In this document: positions 11,134 through 31,800 of the stretch, in pieces
Numbering within the stretch: the first letter of the stretch is position 1
Layout: the number at the start of each line of letters is the position of its first letter
Assembly (NCBI RefSeq): GCF_932526225.1
Contig: NC_064035.1
Span: forward strand, 2,975,501 to 3,039,500
Direction: 5' to 3'
Length of the DNA stretch: 64,000 nucleotides
Origin: Nematostella vectensis
Taxonomy: Eukaryota; Cnidaria; Anthozoa; Actiniaria; Edwardsiidae
Position numbers and translations under genes: made by a program
The notes under the pieces: generated by a model
Databases searched by the model: none
Told to the model about the DNA's origin: nothing
Seen by the model: the letters and a program-made list of their open reading frames with translations, nothing else

Positions 11134-11826
11134 ATTTACAAGTTTTCTTTCCTCTTCTTCCAACTGCGCAAGTAAAAACCCCTAGGCAGACTCGCACATG
11201 GCAATAGTGGGGAACGCCGCTGTATTTGACTGCGTTTGCAGGCACATTTCGTTCCCAGCTGGGACGGGTTGTTTTTTTTAGTTGTATATTCTCGGTATAT
11301 TTAAACCTATTAATATGGCAGTAAAACTGAACTACAAGTTTGGTACGCATAAAAAATGATTAAATACAATACAATAATTTCTATTTGGTATAACACAATG
11401 TTAATTAGCTCAAGACAGGCGCAAATTTGTTGGTGGAAGGCCGCCAAATTTATTGGTAGATGTGCACTTTCAGTACCCCGTACACTGATTTGGTTTACTC
11501 GGTTTAGTAAGAGTGAAATATTTACGCTTTCGAGTTGCGATGTTTCGATATCCCGATTGAGTCGGTACACGGCATTTCACACTAAAAATACTTCCCCTGT
11601 TCGCTCTAGGGGAAAAACTGAAAGAAAATAAATGTGATTTGGTACAAAATCTTTGTCTATGGTGACCGTGTAGACCTATAACTCTGTTATCTCAAAATTT
11701 TAAGGAGAGGAAAAAGCCGTTAACCTGCACTTAAGGACAAAGACAAATTGCTCAGAATTGTGTAAATAATATCAATGTCATTTACTTATACTGTTAAAAG
11801 TTCTTCTTCGCTGACGAAGCACAAAC
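11134..11826. other. Upstream region of ORMDL
   Basis: Holds the ORMDL 5' UTR and promoter. No TATA box or other distinct element stands out. Open frames on both strands at 11310-11631 overlap each other and resemble no protein I know. Confidence 0.45.
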
Positions 11827-12254
11827 TCCCGGGGGGCATTTCTAGAAAAACAGACGGGGGTGCTCGACAGCAAAATCAATTTTAACTCTAAGGGATGGCA
11901 CTGAGGGCGTGGTCAACAACAATTTTTACCCCTAAGAGATAGCACATTGGGTGTGATCGAAGGAACCTATATTGTTATGTTACCGACAATATAGCCGAAA
12001 GTATCAACCAATCAGTTGACGTGTGGTTTATTGTAAAATACGTTTCGAGCGATTGGGCCACCATTTAGCGTGAGATACCCTAAAAGATAGCAGAATGGGA
12101 AAAATCTTCCTCCCCCGGCGTGTAAATCCCTAAAAGATAGTAGAATCGGAAAAATTCTAAAACACCCCCTAAGAGATAGCAATTGGTAAGAATTTTATAC
12201 CCTAAAAGATAGGTCGAGCACCCCCGTCTACTTTTCTGGAGAGTCCCCCCCGGG
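11827..12254. mobile_element. Foldback MITE with ~42-bp inverted repeats and target duplication
   Basis: The left end reads cccggggggcatttctag and gacgggggtgctcgac. The right end is its reverse complement, gtcgagcacccccgtc through gagtcccccccggg, with a few mismatches over about 42 bases. Both sides are flanked by the direct repeat cacaaac (11820-11826 and 12255-12261), a likely 7-8 bp target duplication as in hAT-type elements. The interior repeats ccctaaaagatag-type phrases. No coding capacity. It sits between ORMDL and BBS5. Confidence 0.75.
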
Positions 12255-12261
12255 CACAAAC

Positions 12262-12926
12262 ATCATCATCATCATCACTCATTTTGTTTTATAAGAAAGT
12301 GATATGAAGCTCATCCGTAAATTCGAAAAATACCTGCACGCCAAAAATTGCTACCCTAAAAAATGCTCTATAAGCAAAAATTTCCCTTAAAAACTGTTGT
12401 TTCTGGTCGCCAAAACGTTGCATAAGTTTTCATAAAGGAATGGAGATCACAGAAAATCGAGTACCAAGATATCAGGCGGAAAATCCCAGTGCCAAGGCGC
12501 CCTAAAATTATAGCGTGAAGGAAAGTTTTTAGCGCAAACAAAAGTCGTGTAAGCTTCATAGATATTGTTTATTTACAACCAACCCTAATATTTACATGCT
12601 GATGACTGTGTAACTCTCAACAGTGCAAGAAATATGGCCTGCCCCGTTTAACAAAGATAACTGGCGAATGCAACGGTATGCTATGTCTGAGAGAACGAAA
12701 AAAATGCCGGGCTCAGCTATATATGTGCTTTGCTGTTTGTAGAGAATGGTGGATGATTCCGTGAAGAAGTTCGCCAACATTCCTTTTGATCTCTTTTAAA
12801 CCAAGCGTGAAATTGCCATACTGGGCGTTTAACTGCTGCTGTTTTCAAGGGGTTGAATGTTTCTCAAGATCATATTTACAAAAAGGACTGCGCCCTTTTC
12901 TACTTATCCTGTTGACATCGAAGTGA
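12262..12926. other. Region 3' of BBS5
   Basis: Starts with a short (atc)n run. A minus-strand AATAAA at 12573-12568 lies about 350 bases past the BBS5 stop and could end its transcript. No other gene is seen. Confidence 0.4.
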
Positions 12927-20190
<7,264 letters not shown>

Positions 20191-20209
20191 TTTGTTTTTA
20201 TCGCTTCAG

Positions 20210-20223
20210 ATAACCTTAGTAAC
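20210..20223. promoter_or_regulatory. Candidate RFX X-box upstream of BBS5
   Basis: ATAACCTTAGTAAC matches the X-box pattern GTNRCC-(N2)-RGYAAC with one mismatch in the twelve defined positions. It lies about 20 bases upstream of the BBS5 ATG. RFX factors drive ciliary genes, including BBS genes, through X-boxes near the start codon. One mismatch and chance occurrence keep this tentative. Confidence 0.4.
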
Positions 20224-20864
20224 CTCGCGTTGATTTCAAGCAGAGAGACACTGGCTCTAACAAAGGGTACCCATAACTCTCATAACAATGCAAGATTCAG
20301 ATACGAGAAAGATCAAGAGAACATATACCACATATAACAGCTAGGAAGTTTATTGAAACCACACATAACATTAGGGAGCAGTAATTATTTAGCGAAGGGA
20401 AAGGCTGCTATATCTGGGAAGGAGTGGTTGCATGTGCGATTTCTTGAACTCAGATGTTATGTGGGAGAGGCCTTTTTTTAACAGGTATTATGATCAATTT
20501 TAGCCTCCAAAGTCTGGAATTTCGAACTTTTCTTTGAAGAGGCACAGACCCCTTACAAAATAAGAGCATAAATGTGATGCGCCTTTTTTTGCTGAGCTCC
20601 GGCGTCTTTACTAAAAATTACTAGGTAGAGACTATTGAACGAGATGCATTAAGTCGCTCCTCCAAGCCGTAAAATCCTTCAACGTATCTTAAAACGCATG
20701 GCCATCACAATCATCTGGTCAGCGGGAACAGGAGTCATGACGTCATATGATACATACTCTGGGAAGGCACACGCTACCAGAAACTTCCGTACCACGTGAC
20801 AAATACGACACCACTGTAATCGAAAACAGCCAAGTAGTCGAGCAGTACAACGTCTACACTAATA
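20224..20864. other. Upstream region of BBS5
   Basis: No gene. A perfect TGACGTCA octamer lies at 20738-20745, a third place this motif appears near BBS5. Confidence 0.4.
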
Positions 20865-21128
20865 GCTGTTCAGTTGTGACGAGGATTCCTGGGCCTAACG
20901 GGGTTGTGTGTTTTTTTACTCTTGCTCCCAGAAGTAAGGGTGAGAAAGAATTGTTGCCTTTGTTTGTGTGTACCCGGGTCGAGAAACTAAGAATGGGGGC
21001 AAGCAAAGGGGAGCAAGGAATATGGAATTGTAACTGATAAACAATGAAAACAAATCGAGGACATGGCCGAGAATCGAACCTCGTCCAGATCAGGTAAAAT
21101 GAGAAATAGTAGACCAACAGCCACACTT
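20865..21128 (-). mobile_element. Probable tRNA-derived SINE (copy 1)
   Basis: On the minus strand, tggctgttggtctac (a degenerate A box) is followed about 30 bases later by ggttcgattctcgg (21080-21067), a good RNA polymerase III B box. The stretch cattttacctgatctgg between them recurs near 44620 in a second copy. The tail is T- and C-rich. It does not fold as an intact tRNA. Confidence 0.5.
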
Positions 21129-21316
21129 GTAAATAAATCTTTTTTGATACCTAGTTCCTTATGGGGGATTCTGGCTCAATAAGCGGTTTCTCCTTTCTAT
21201 AAGAGACTATAGGTTCATTAAAGACTCTAGCCGTATGAGGCTGAGATCCGTGATAAGGTGCCAGGTTTTATAAGAATCTTCAGAAGATTCTGTTTAGTCG
21301 GGTGGAAGCTCATGGC

Positions 21317-21455
21317 CTCTACCTTTTAAATTAGACTATGAGTAATTCACTTTTAGATAATCTGACTAAACATTCTAATGCCTATCTGTGGCAACAAATC
21401 GACGTCCATGAAAAAATGTATTATCATATCCTAATACTGAATTTAGAATCTCTCC
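21317..21455. repeat. Dispersed ~140-bp repeat, copy 1
   Basis: The block beginning cctctaccttttaaattaga and containing tttagataatctgactaaac recurs at 22230-22375 with about 80-85% identity by eye. Same orientation, about 0.9 kb apart, in the BBS5-PDE11 intergenic region. No coding function is seen. Confidence 0.75.
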
Positions 21456-22229
21456 ATAAACGAAGCTCATGGACAAAAAGCTCATGTCAAAACTGGTGTA
21501 ACTTATCAGCGTCTATCCCCCACTAGATTAAGTTCGTGGTTTATTACACTGCGACGCGCGCTACCGTGGCCACTGTAAAGTAAGCCAATGGAATCGCTAG
21601 AGACATCCTATTATTGTTGGGGAAAAAGGGGGTGGGGGGGGGGGGGGGGGGTGGAGGCCGTTTTGTGTGGTAAGGTGGTGGGCGTCATAAGCCCGTGCAC
21701 GTTTATGCATCATTCAAGACAGTTTCAATTCCACTTTCTTTCCATCTATTTATAATACATGTTATTGTGAGCACACTCGAAACACAAGAAACATGTAAGG
21801 GAGTTCAAACGTGTAGCGCGTACACACCTTATTCAATAGTCCAAACGTTCAAGCAGGCGAAGCATTCATCGTCTTACTTATCCTGTAAAGCATCATGCCT
21901 AATCATGCGATTTGGATTCTTTATATTGCGAAACGTGGCTCAGCTTAATTAAACTAGTGATAAATATAGACAATGAAACATACAATGAAACATGTTTCAA
22001 GCTCAGATTAATAGGTGTACACGTCTTTCTAAAAAGTGCTGGGGTCAGGAAAACAAAGTAATGTAGTTTTTATTTCAAATAAAATTTTAACCATTTTCTT
22101 GGTGTTTTTCTAAATTTGAAGGGCAAAATTTGAAAAGGCCCAAATATAATCTTTAAAACTAAAGAATATTGGAAATCATGGTGAAAGTCACATTTTTCAA
22201 CTGCTACATGTTTTGGGCTTAACTATACC
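21456..22229. other. Intergenic sequence between repeat copies
   Basis: No gene is seen. It includes a poly-G tract at about 21632-21652. Confidence 0.5.
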
Positions 22230-22375
22230 TCTACCTTTCAAATGAGACTATAACTATAAGCTATACACTTTTTAGATAATCTGACTAAACATTCTAATAC
22301 CTATCTGTGGGGACCAATCGACGCCCATAAAAATTTGTTTTATCATATCCTAATACTGAATTTAGAATCTTTCAA
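22230..22375. repeat. Dispersed ~140-bp repeat, copy 2
   Basis: Second copy of the block at 21317-21455, sharing the core tttagataatctgactaaac and catatcctaatactgaattt. Confidence 0.75.
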
Positions 22376-22882
22376 CGAATCATTTTTAAAAGTCACGTAA
22401 CATTTGCATTTCGTTACATTTATAATTTGTCGATAGAAAATCTGTTTTCATAGAATAATAGTTAAATATGCGAACCACCCGCCACGAGTCCTACTTTCCA
22501 TTTCGTCTGTTAGTGGTTGCTGAATAATAATAATTATAATAACAATTTGTTATACTCCATACATACTCCCATATACATCACACACAAACCAATAACACAC
22601 GTCACATAGAAATTGTTAAAAATGTGTTGCTGAAAATAACTTTCTGTAGAGAGATCCCGCTCGCAGGCGGTAATAATTTATGTGTTCGTTCCCACTTCGC
22701 ACGTTGGATCACGGATCCGGTACAGTATCCTTTTTGGGAAGATGCCTTTTCTTCTGGGTAATTTCACGTTGCCACTTGCTTGAAGCATCCGGCATAAAAT
22801 TTGTTCGAAAAGTCTATGCTTGTTAGTGTCACACAGTGTTGTGGCGCTTGGCCATCCGGGTCTAAGAGCAGAGCAGCATTCG
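22376..22882. other. Region 3' of PDE11
   Basis: Should include the PDE11 3' UTR. An (aat)n run lies at about 22525-22555. No canonical polyadenylation signal stands out. Confidence 0.4.
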
Positions 22883-25800
22883 TCAGGACGTGAGCCCGCG
22901 CTCTGCGTCAAGCTTCTGCCAGCGGCGCTTATTCGATTCAGCGCCATCCACCAAAGGTTGCAATTTGTTGTTCAGCTTCGCTAGCACCTAAAACAGAGCA
23001 AAGTTATGATTGGCTAGCACCTAAAACAGAGCAAAGTTATGATTGGCTAGCACCTCTAAAACAGAGCAAAGTTATGATTCGGTAGCAACTTTAAAACAGA
23101 GCAAAGTTATGATTGGCTGGCACCTAAAACAGAGCAAAGTTATGATTGGCCAGGACCGAAAACAGAGCAAAGTTATGATTGGCTAGCACCTGAAATAGAG
23201 CAAAGTTTCGAATGGCTAGGACCTAAAACAGTGCAAAGTATAGAACAAGGGTTCAGACTCGTTACGACCTCGTTTGGACGATATAGAGTTATGTTATTAA
23301 TATGAAAGCAGCTCACCTTAAAAACTGGTAGACCAGTTGTCTCGAAAAATTGAACTTGTAGTTTAGGTAGCTCGTCGATTTTTTGTCGATCCATTATGGC
23401 CTAGAGAAGACATTCATATAAGTTATAGAAAAAGAGAATAACTACAAAATGGTTAAATGCTTTATAAGGCCCTGTATAGTCAAGTATCTGAACTCCCTAC
23501 GCGGCTTTTATTGCATCAAAGGAAGAGCGTAGCCGCGTAGAAAAAGGATACTGAATTAGGACATGTGGGAGAAGATGATCTGCATTGGATAAGGGAAGAT
23601 AATAAATAAAGGGAGCACCGGTCTTTCCCAAGACCAACTGGTGCAAATGTCGCTCATTCTCTACCCCAGAGGGGATCATGGCAGACAAAGATGGGGGGGG
23701 GGGGGGGGGGGGAAGCATGGGTGTCGTATAAGATTCTCCAAACTTACCATTGGTTCCATATTGTATCGCTCTCGCTCCATGTCTCCTTGCTCAAAAAATT
23801 CTCGAGTCACAAGATTTACAACCTAAAATGGACATTAGAAATTAGTCAAATAGCCTGGCTTTAAACCTATCACCCATTCATTGATGCTTAGAATGAAACA
23901 TTCTGATATCAGCTATCGATCCATTAATAATGTAGCTGATGTTTAAGGTACCAGAGGAGAAAAAAATGTACTCGATTGCCTAGAGGCAAAAGTCCTCTAT
24001 TTCGATTGGCTTCCGTTGTCCAGAAACGTTTATTATCAATTTGTTGTAAAGGTATTATTTATCAAACTCACTTCTTTTTGTATTTCCCAAGGCTTCGTTG
24101 TGCCATTCAAGTCACAAGCCGTCATCATCATGGCCCTACAACCACACAACAGGGCTATTAATCACTCTGATAACCGTTACAAAAGGAGCCATAGATAAAC
24201 GTCTCAACAACAAGACTAGTTTCGTGTGTCCCTAACTTCTCCAAAACGCGCGCGGTTATCTTGTACGCGCACCAAAAACGCGCGCGGCTATTCCGTACGC
24301 GCACCAAAAGCGCGCATAGCCATCTCGTACACGCACCAAAAACGCGCGCGACTATCTCGTACGCGCCCCAAAAACGCGCGCGGCTATCTTGTACGCGTAT
24401 CAAAAACGCGCGCGGCTATCTCGTACTCGTACGCGCACCAAAAAACGCGCGCGGCTATCTCGTACGCGCACCATGCACTTGCGTAACAGGACACACAGGT
24501 TACTGCTGCTACACCGGTTACTGTCAATGTATCTTGTACAATGCCATGAAGTCCTGTTTTACCATGCTCATGCTAGGGTAACCAATACCATACGAGTTGT
24601 AAGTGTCTGTCTTTATTTCGCAGGTTCTCATTTTCACGATTTATGGGCAAACTTTGGTATTCTAATATTATTCGCATTTTTGTCATATTTCTCATGGCTG
24701 AAAAGAAACAACATGTTTACAAAACATGCCAAAACCAGCTACGGAAACCCGAAAGTGTAACAGAGTCACTGTTACTATCTCACACGTACTTGAGCATGTC
24801 CCGGTGGTCCATGTTGTACGGGTCAAACTCGCCACTCTCCACAAGCGCGAAGAACTTCGGCCTTTGCCTGAAAAATATAACAGATGATCAATTAGAAAGT
24901 AACGGTATAGCTTTACAAGTAACTTGTAATACAAGCCAGGAGCAGATGAAGGCAAGGGGACTATCCTGTTATAGATCCACGTTAAATGTACAAGACAAAA
25001 TTTCCCTTATAATATAGCATTATGTTTGAAGGTCTCTACAAAAATTGCTGCTTTTTTGGTTTACAGAGCAACTTTATATCATCTAAGGCCGTTAAATTAC
25101 ATAATCCAGACAGGCTTATGGAAAAACAGGCGGAAAACAGACAGAACACGTACTTGAAATTAGTGGCGAGATCCGTAGATAGGATAGAATGCTTGATGTA
25201 GCTTATGACTTGTCGATATTCGTCCGCTGATAATCCTTGGAAGATATTGTGTCCCTAAAATCATCAAACAGAAGATGATGCATCGAGAAGAGCGAAATAG
25301 ACTGCTAAGCTTAAGCAGACTTGTGACCGGGTTGATTACGGGAAAGACCCAAAGCTATAACACCTTTAATTAGTAATCTCCTTTTTGTCCATTGTAGACT
25401 TTTCTCGATCACGCCTCATAAAGGCACTATTACTAAGGAGTTTTTTTTTTCTGGGGAGAGGGAGGAGGGGCTTAGTTACTTCTTGTATTTGCTAGGAGAA
25501 ATATTGATTGTAAAATGACAACTCTACTGGGAGAAGAGGGGGGGAGGGGGGGCTTAGTTACTTATTGTATTTGCTAGGAGGAATATTGATTGTAAAATGA
25601 CAACTCTACTGGGAGAAGAGGGGGGGAGGGGGGGCTTAGTCACTTCTTGTATTTGCTAGGAGCAATATTGATTGTAAAATGACAACTATACTGGGAGAAG
25701 AGGGGGGAGGGGCTTAGTTACTTCTTGTATTTGCTAGGAGGAATATTGATTGTAAAATGACAACTCTACTGGGAGAAGAGGGGGGGGGCTTAGTTACTTC

Positions 25801-28800
25801 TTGTATTTGCTAGGAGGAATATTGATTGTAAAATGACAACTCTACTGGGAGAAGAGGGGGGGAGGGGGGCTTAGTTACCTCTTGTATTTGCTAGGAGGAA
25901 TATTGATTGTAAAATGACAACTCTACTGGGAGAAGAGGGGGGGAGGGGGGCTTAGTTACTTCTTGTATTTGCTAGGAGGAATATTGATTGTAAAATGATA
26001 ACTATACTGGGAGAAGAGGGGGGAGGGGGGCTTAGTTACTTCTTGTATTTGCTAGGAGAAATATTGATTGTAAAATGACAACTCTACTGGGAGAAGAGGG
26101 GGGGAGGGGGGCTTAGTCACTTCTTGTATTTGCTAGGAGGAATATTGATTGTAAAATGACAACTCTACTGGGAGAAGAGGGGGGAGGGGGGCTTAGTTAC
26201 TTCTTGTATTTGCTAGGAGGAATATTGATTGTAAAATGATAACTATACTGGGAGAAGAGGGGGGGAGGGGGGCTTAGTTACTTCTTGTATTTGCTAGGAG
26301 GAATATTGATTGTAAAATGACAACTCTACTGGGAGAAGAGGGGGGGAGGGGGGCTTAGTTACTTCTTGTATTTGCTAGGAGAAATATTGATTGTAAAATG
26401 ACAACTCTACTGGGAGAAGAGGGGGGGAGGGGGGCTTAGTTACTTCTTGTATTTGCTAGGAGGAATATTAATTGTAAAATGACAACTCTACTGGGAGAAG
26501 AGGGGGGAGGGGGGCTTAGTTACTTCTTGTATTTGCTAGGAGGAATATTGATTGTAAAATGATAACTATACTGGGAGAAGAGGGGGGGAAGGGGCTTAGT
26601 TACTTCTTGTATTTGCTAGGAGGAATATTGATTGTAAAATAATACCTATACTGGGAGAAGAGGGGGGGGAGGAGGGGCTTAGTTACTTCTTGTATTTGCT
26701 AGGAGGAATATTGATTGTAAAATGACAACTGGGAGAAGAGGGGGGAGGGGAGGGGGCTCTCACCTCGTCCTCCGTGCCCGTGCGCGAGGATCTTCTTACC
26801 TCTGTGCTAAGAATGATGACCGCGTGGTTGAAGTGATGATGCTCCAGGGTTGATGTCCCATACAGCTTGGATAGGGGTGAGTCCGTCCTATAGTACAGAA
26901 AGGCAAGTCAATAATTGTCTCTGCTCTCTGTGTTGCGTCCTCTACTGTGGATTTACGTTTTTGCATGTGTTCAGTTGGTATACAGTTGTTGCATTAATGT
27001 TCTTGGTGTGTAATTCTATATGAGTACATATGGCTTTGGTAATCATTTACCCAAAATTAAATTTGGTTGTCACTTCTAAGTGATTTCCATTTTCTAATAG
27101 GCCCTCATTGATGTTGACCCTCTAGAAAGACCTGTTTTCATGTCCAAGGTCCCGTCCCTGATTTTCTCCAAATAATAAAAGGGCGGTTAACGTTACAAAA
27201 CGAATACTCACTTTGCTTGAAAGGCATTGTTGGTACCCCTGTGGTCTAGGTCGTGGCACAGGCAGCCCACAATAAGCCCTAGACACTCGAGTTTGGTAAT
27301 AACAGAAGCCATGCCTCCCGTCTCCAGGACAAAAGAAAAAGATGGAACTCAGTTAAACCTCTAAGCGTGTTTCTTGATCTGTGTACACGGTTCCTCTTCA
27401 CTAAAGGGTCAATTCATCTATCTTCTTCTGCAAAGGATACGAAGGGGCGTGGGGGAGACAGGCAGATTTGTGTGTGGGGAAGGGAGGGGGGTTGGTTGCC
27501 ACCACCTTTTCTGTTTCCAATACTTACCGTTAACATGCAGAACATTGACTGTGCTACGTTGAATGCGTGCCTCCAGTTGTGGTAAATGACATTACGATAG
27601 TTGTTCTTGACTGTCAGGATCCATCTACTCAGCACCTGAAACAAGCAGCGACCACCCAGTTACGCACCATCAGCACCTAAAACAAGCAGCGACCTCCCAG
27701 TTACGCACCATCAGCACCTAAAACAAGCAGCGACCTCCCAGTTACGCACCATCAGCACCTAAAACAAGCAGCGACCTCCCAGTTACGCACCATCAGCACC
27801 TAAAACAAGCAGCGACCACTCAGTTACGCACCATTAGCACCTATAACAAGCAGCGACCTCCCAGTTACGCACCATCAGCACCTAAAACAAGCAGCGACCT
27901 CCCAATTACGCACCATCATCACCTAAAACAAGCATCGACCACCCAGTTACGCACCACTAGCACCTAAAACAAGCAGCGACCTCCCAGTTACGCACCATTA
28001 GCACCTAAAACAAGCAGCGACCACTCAGTTACGCACCATTAGCACCTATAACAAGCAGCGACCACCCAGTTACGCACCATTAGCACCTAAAACAAGCAGC
28101 GACCACCCAGTTACGCACCATTAGCACGTGAAAGAAGCAGTGACCACCCAGCTACGCACCATTAGCACGTGAAACAAGCAGTGACCACCCAGTTACGCAC
28201 CATAAGCATGTGAAACAAGCAGCGACTACCTAGTTACGCACGATTGGCACCAAAAACAAGCAGCGACCACCCAGTTACGCACCATTAGCACGTGAAACAA
28301 GCAGCGACCACCCAGTTACGCACGATTAGCACCTAAAACAAGCAGCGACCACCCAGTTACGCACCCTTAGCACATGAAACAAGCAGTGACCACCCAGTTA
28401 CGCGCCATTAGCACGTGAACCAAGCAGTGACCACCCAGTTACGCACGATTAGCACCTAAAACAAGCAGCGACCAAACGGTTACGCACTATTAGCACGTGA
28501 AACAAGCAGTGACCACCCAGTTACGCACCATTAGCACGTGAAACAAGCAGCGACCACCCAGTTACGCACGATAAGCACCTAAAACAAGCAGCGACCAACC
28601 AGTTACGCACCATTAGCAGGTGAAACGAGCAGTGACCACCCAGTTACGCACGATTAGCGCCTAAAACAAGCAGCTACCAAACGGTTACGCACCATTAGCA
28701 CGTAAAAGAAGCAGTGACCATCCAGTTACGCACCATTAGCACGTGAAACAAGCAGCGACCACCCAGTTACGCACGATAAGCACCTAAAACAAGCAGCGAC

Positions 28801-31800
28801 CACCCAGTTTCGCACGATTAGCACGTGAAACAACAACTGACCACACAGTTACGCACCATTAGAACGTGAACCAAGCAGTGACCACCCAGTTACGCACCAT
28901 TAGCACGTGAACCAAGCAGTGACCACCCAGTTACGCACCATTAGCACGTGAACCAAGCAGCGACCACTCAGTTATGCACCCTTGGCACGTGAAACAAGCA
29001 AACTCAGTTACGCACCATTAGCACGTGAAACAAGCAGTGACAACTCAGTTACGCACCATTAGCACCTGAAACAAGCAGTGACCACTCAGTTAAGCGCCAT
29101 TAGCACGTGAACCAAGCAGTTACCACCCAGTTACGCACGATTAGCACGTGAAACAAGCAGTGACCACACAGTTACGCACTATTAGCAGTGAAACAAGCAG
29201 TGACCACTCAGTTACGCACCATTAGCAACTGAAACAAGCAGTGACCACCCAGTTACGCACCATTAGAACGTGAACCAAGCAGTGACCACTCAGTTACGCA
29301 TGATTAGTACCTAAAGGTTACGTACTATTAGTACGTGAATGACAACTAACATGTGCTTTTGCAAGTTTAGCACGAGGGCATGAAATAGGCACAATAGCAC
29401 GTGTGTCAACAAAGTTAGCTCTTACAACATTCTATGTAAACACAAGAAAAATACCATAAACAGAAAGAAAAACGCGAAAAACAAAAAAAAGCCACACCAC
29501 AATCACGTGATTATAAGCACATGTAGACAAGAGAGTTATGACTTGATCTTGCAGTAAGCTCCCGACCATGCCACACTAGTCTGTTCCCGAGCCCGCGAAC
29601 AAACAGAATTACTATGGGGCCATACAATTAGTAAACGATTTGAGCAATCAGCACGTGCTTAAGTATCATGAAGTATCATCCGATACCGTGATGATTCAAG
29701 TTACTTATATGCTCAGTAGGAAGTATTATATAACACTGGATTGGAGGATGCCAGCATTCCAAAAAAATCCAGGGCCTTTGTATGAATGTAAAAGTAAAAC
29801 TTGAATTGTAGTGGACAAATGTGACGCAAAACATTCTAAAGGATATTGGGATGTACCTCGTAGTCAATATGAAACTCCTCGATGAAGCCACAGTCCTTGA
29901 ACATACGTAGAGAGGCGATCAGCATGTCGTCCGCAGCAAGAGAGAAGTCATCGAACTTAAAGCTATGCAGATTGATATCCACGGCCTTGGGCACTTGTGT
30001 GTCCTGAGGAGAGCAGATGATGCGGCGATTTCAGATTTATGGACAATTTATGCCTCCTTCACTAGCCCTCAACTTTTCTCTTCTCCTTCCTTTTTTGGAT
30101 TTCTAAAGGTCAGGGCTTTGGGATAGCTAATTCATAGGTGTAACCACATGGGCATTACCTTTGGTGCTAGGGGTTTTACTATTTTGTGATTATAACAATG
30201 TCACAGGTGCAAATATACCTAATGGTAGGGGGCAATCTGGTGATAACTGTGACAAGCCATTCTTTCGTCGGTGCCGCAAATACTGAATTGTTTACCAATC
30301 TTTTAAAGAACTGAAAGTGTTGTCATGCCAATGCAAAAAGTAAGAGTGTTCAACAAACCCTGATTTTCTCCACTTCAGTCTTTTTAGCTGCGACATGGTA
30401 GGAAAGAACCTGTAAATATGTTGAATTACAAAAATTAGACATACAGTTATCTTTATCACGTATCCAGCTTTAGCTGGCATTACATGGGCATTTCATATAC
30501 ACATGCTCGAAAACTACTACTTAAACATTTACTATGAGGCTTACACGGAGAAGACGGATATAAGAAGGGGAAGGCTTGAGCTGACTTGAACCATACCCCT
30601 ATGGCAACACGCTGTTTGGCTCTCACACGAGACATTAATGCCACCTTTGGTTGACGAACGGGGTTGTTATAGTTAGCTGGGGATTTGGGGCGAGTAAAGT
30701 CATACCTCTAAAGCAACCTGTTGCTTGGCCTTGGCACGTGCCATCTGATCATATATCATAGTGTTGTGGATCCCAAGCCCACAAAAGATCGCGAAGGCCT
30801 ATGGAATCGGAAGGTTAACATTGCTGACAACAAGAAAAGATAATTCATTATAATGGCAGACCTTGAAGATCACAAATAAAGTAAATCAAAGAGCACAGTA
30901 ATAAAATAAGAGCAAATAGATTTTATTACTTCTAGACTACCCACAACTATAATGAAATGCCATTGTTGACCACAAAAATAAAAATCAAACGGCACTGTGT
31001 TACATCGTGTGTGCAAATGACGAGATGTAGAAAAAGGGGAGGGATATAAAGAGTATGCACATATGGTTGGCAATAACACATGAAGACTATTACAAGATGT
31101 GTGGCAATAAACCATGAAGACTATTACAAGATGTGTGGCATTAACACATGAAGACTATTACAAGATGTGTGGCAATAAACCATGAAGACTATTACAAGAT
31201 GTGTGGCATTAACACATGAAGACTATTACAAGATGTGTGGCAATAACACATGAAGACTATTACAAGATGTGTGGCAATAACACATGAAGACTATTACAAG
31301 ATGTGTGGCAATAAACCATGAAGACTATTACAAGATGTGTGGCAATAAACCATGAAGACTATTACAAGATGTGTGGCATTAACACATGAAGACTATTACA
31401 AGATGTGTGGCAATAACACATGAAGACTATTACAAGATGTGTGGCAATAACACATGAAGACTATTACAAGATGTGTGGCATTAACACATGAAGACTATTA
31501 CAAGATGTGTGGCATTAACACATGAAGACTATTACAAGATGTGTGGCATTAACACATGAAGACTATTACAAGATGTGTGGCATTAACACATGAAGACTAT
31601 TACAAGATGTGTGGCAATAACACATGAAGACTATTACAAGATGTGTGGCATTAACACATGAAGACTATTACAAGATGTGTGGCAATAACACATGAAGACT
31701 ATTACAAGATGTGTGGCAATAACACATGAAGACTATTACAAGATGTGTGGCATTAACACATGAAGACTATTACAAGATGTGTGGCAATAAACCATGAAGA

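Noticed and set aside
21067..21126. tRNA gene on the minus strand
   Set aside because: Only the B box is good; the A box is degenerate and no cloverleaf with acceptor stem pairing can be drawn. Better read as a SINE.
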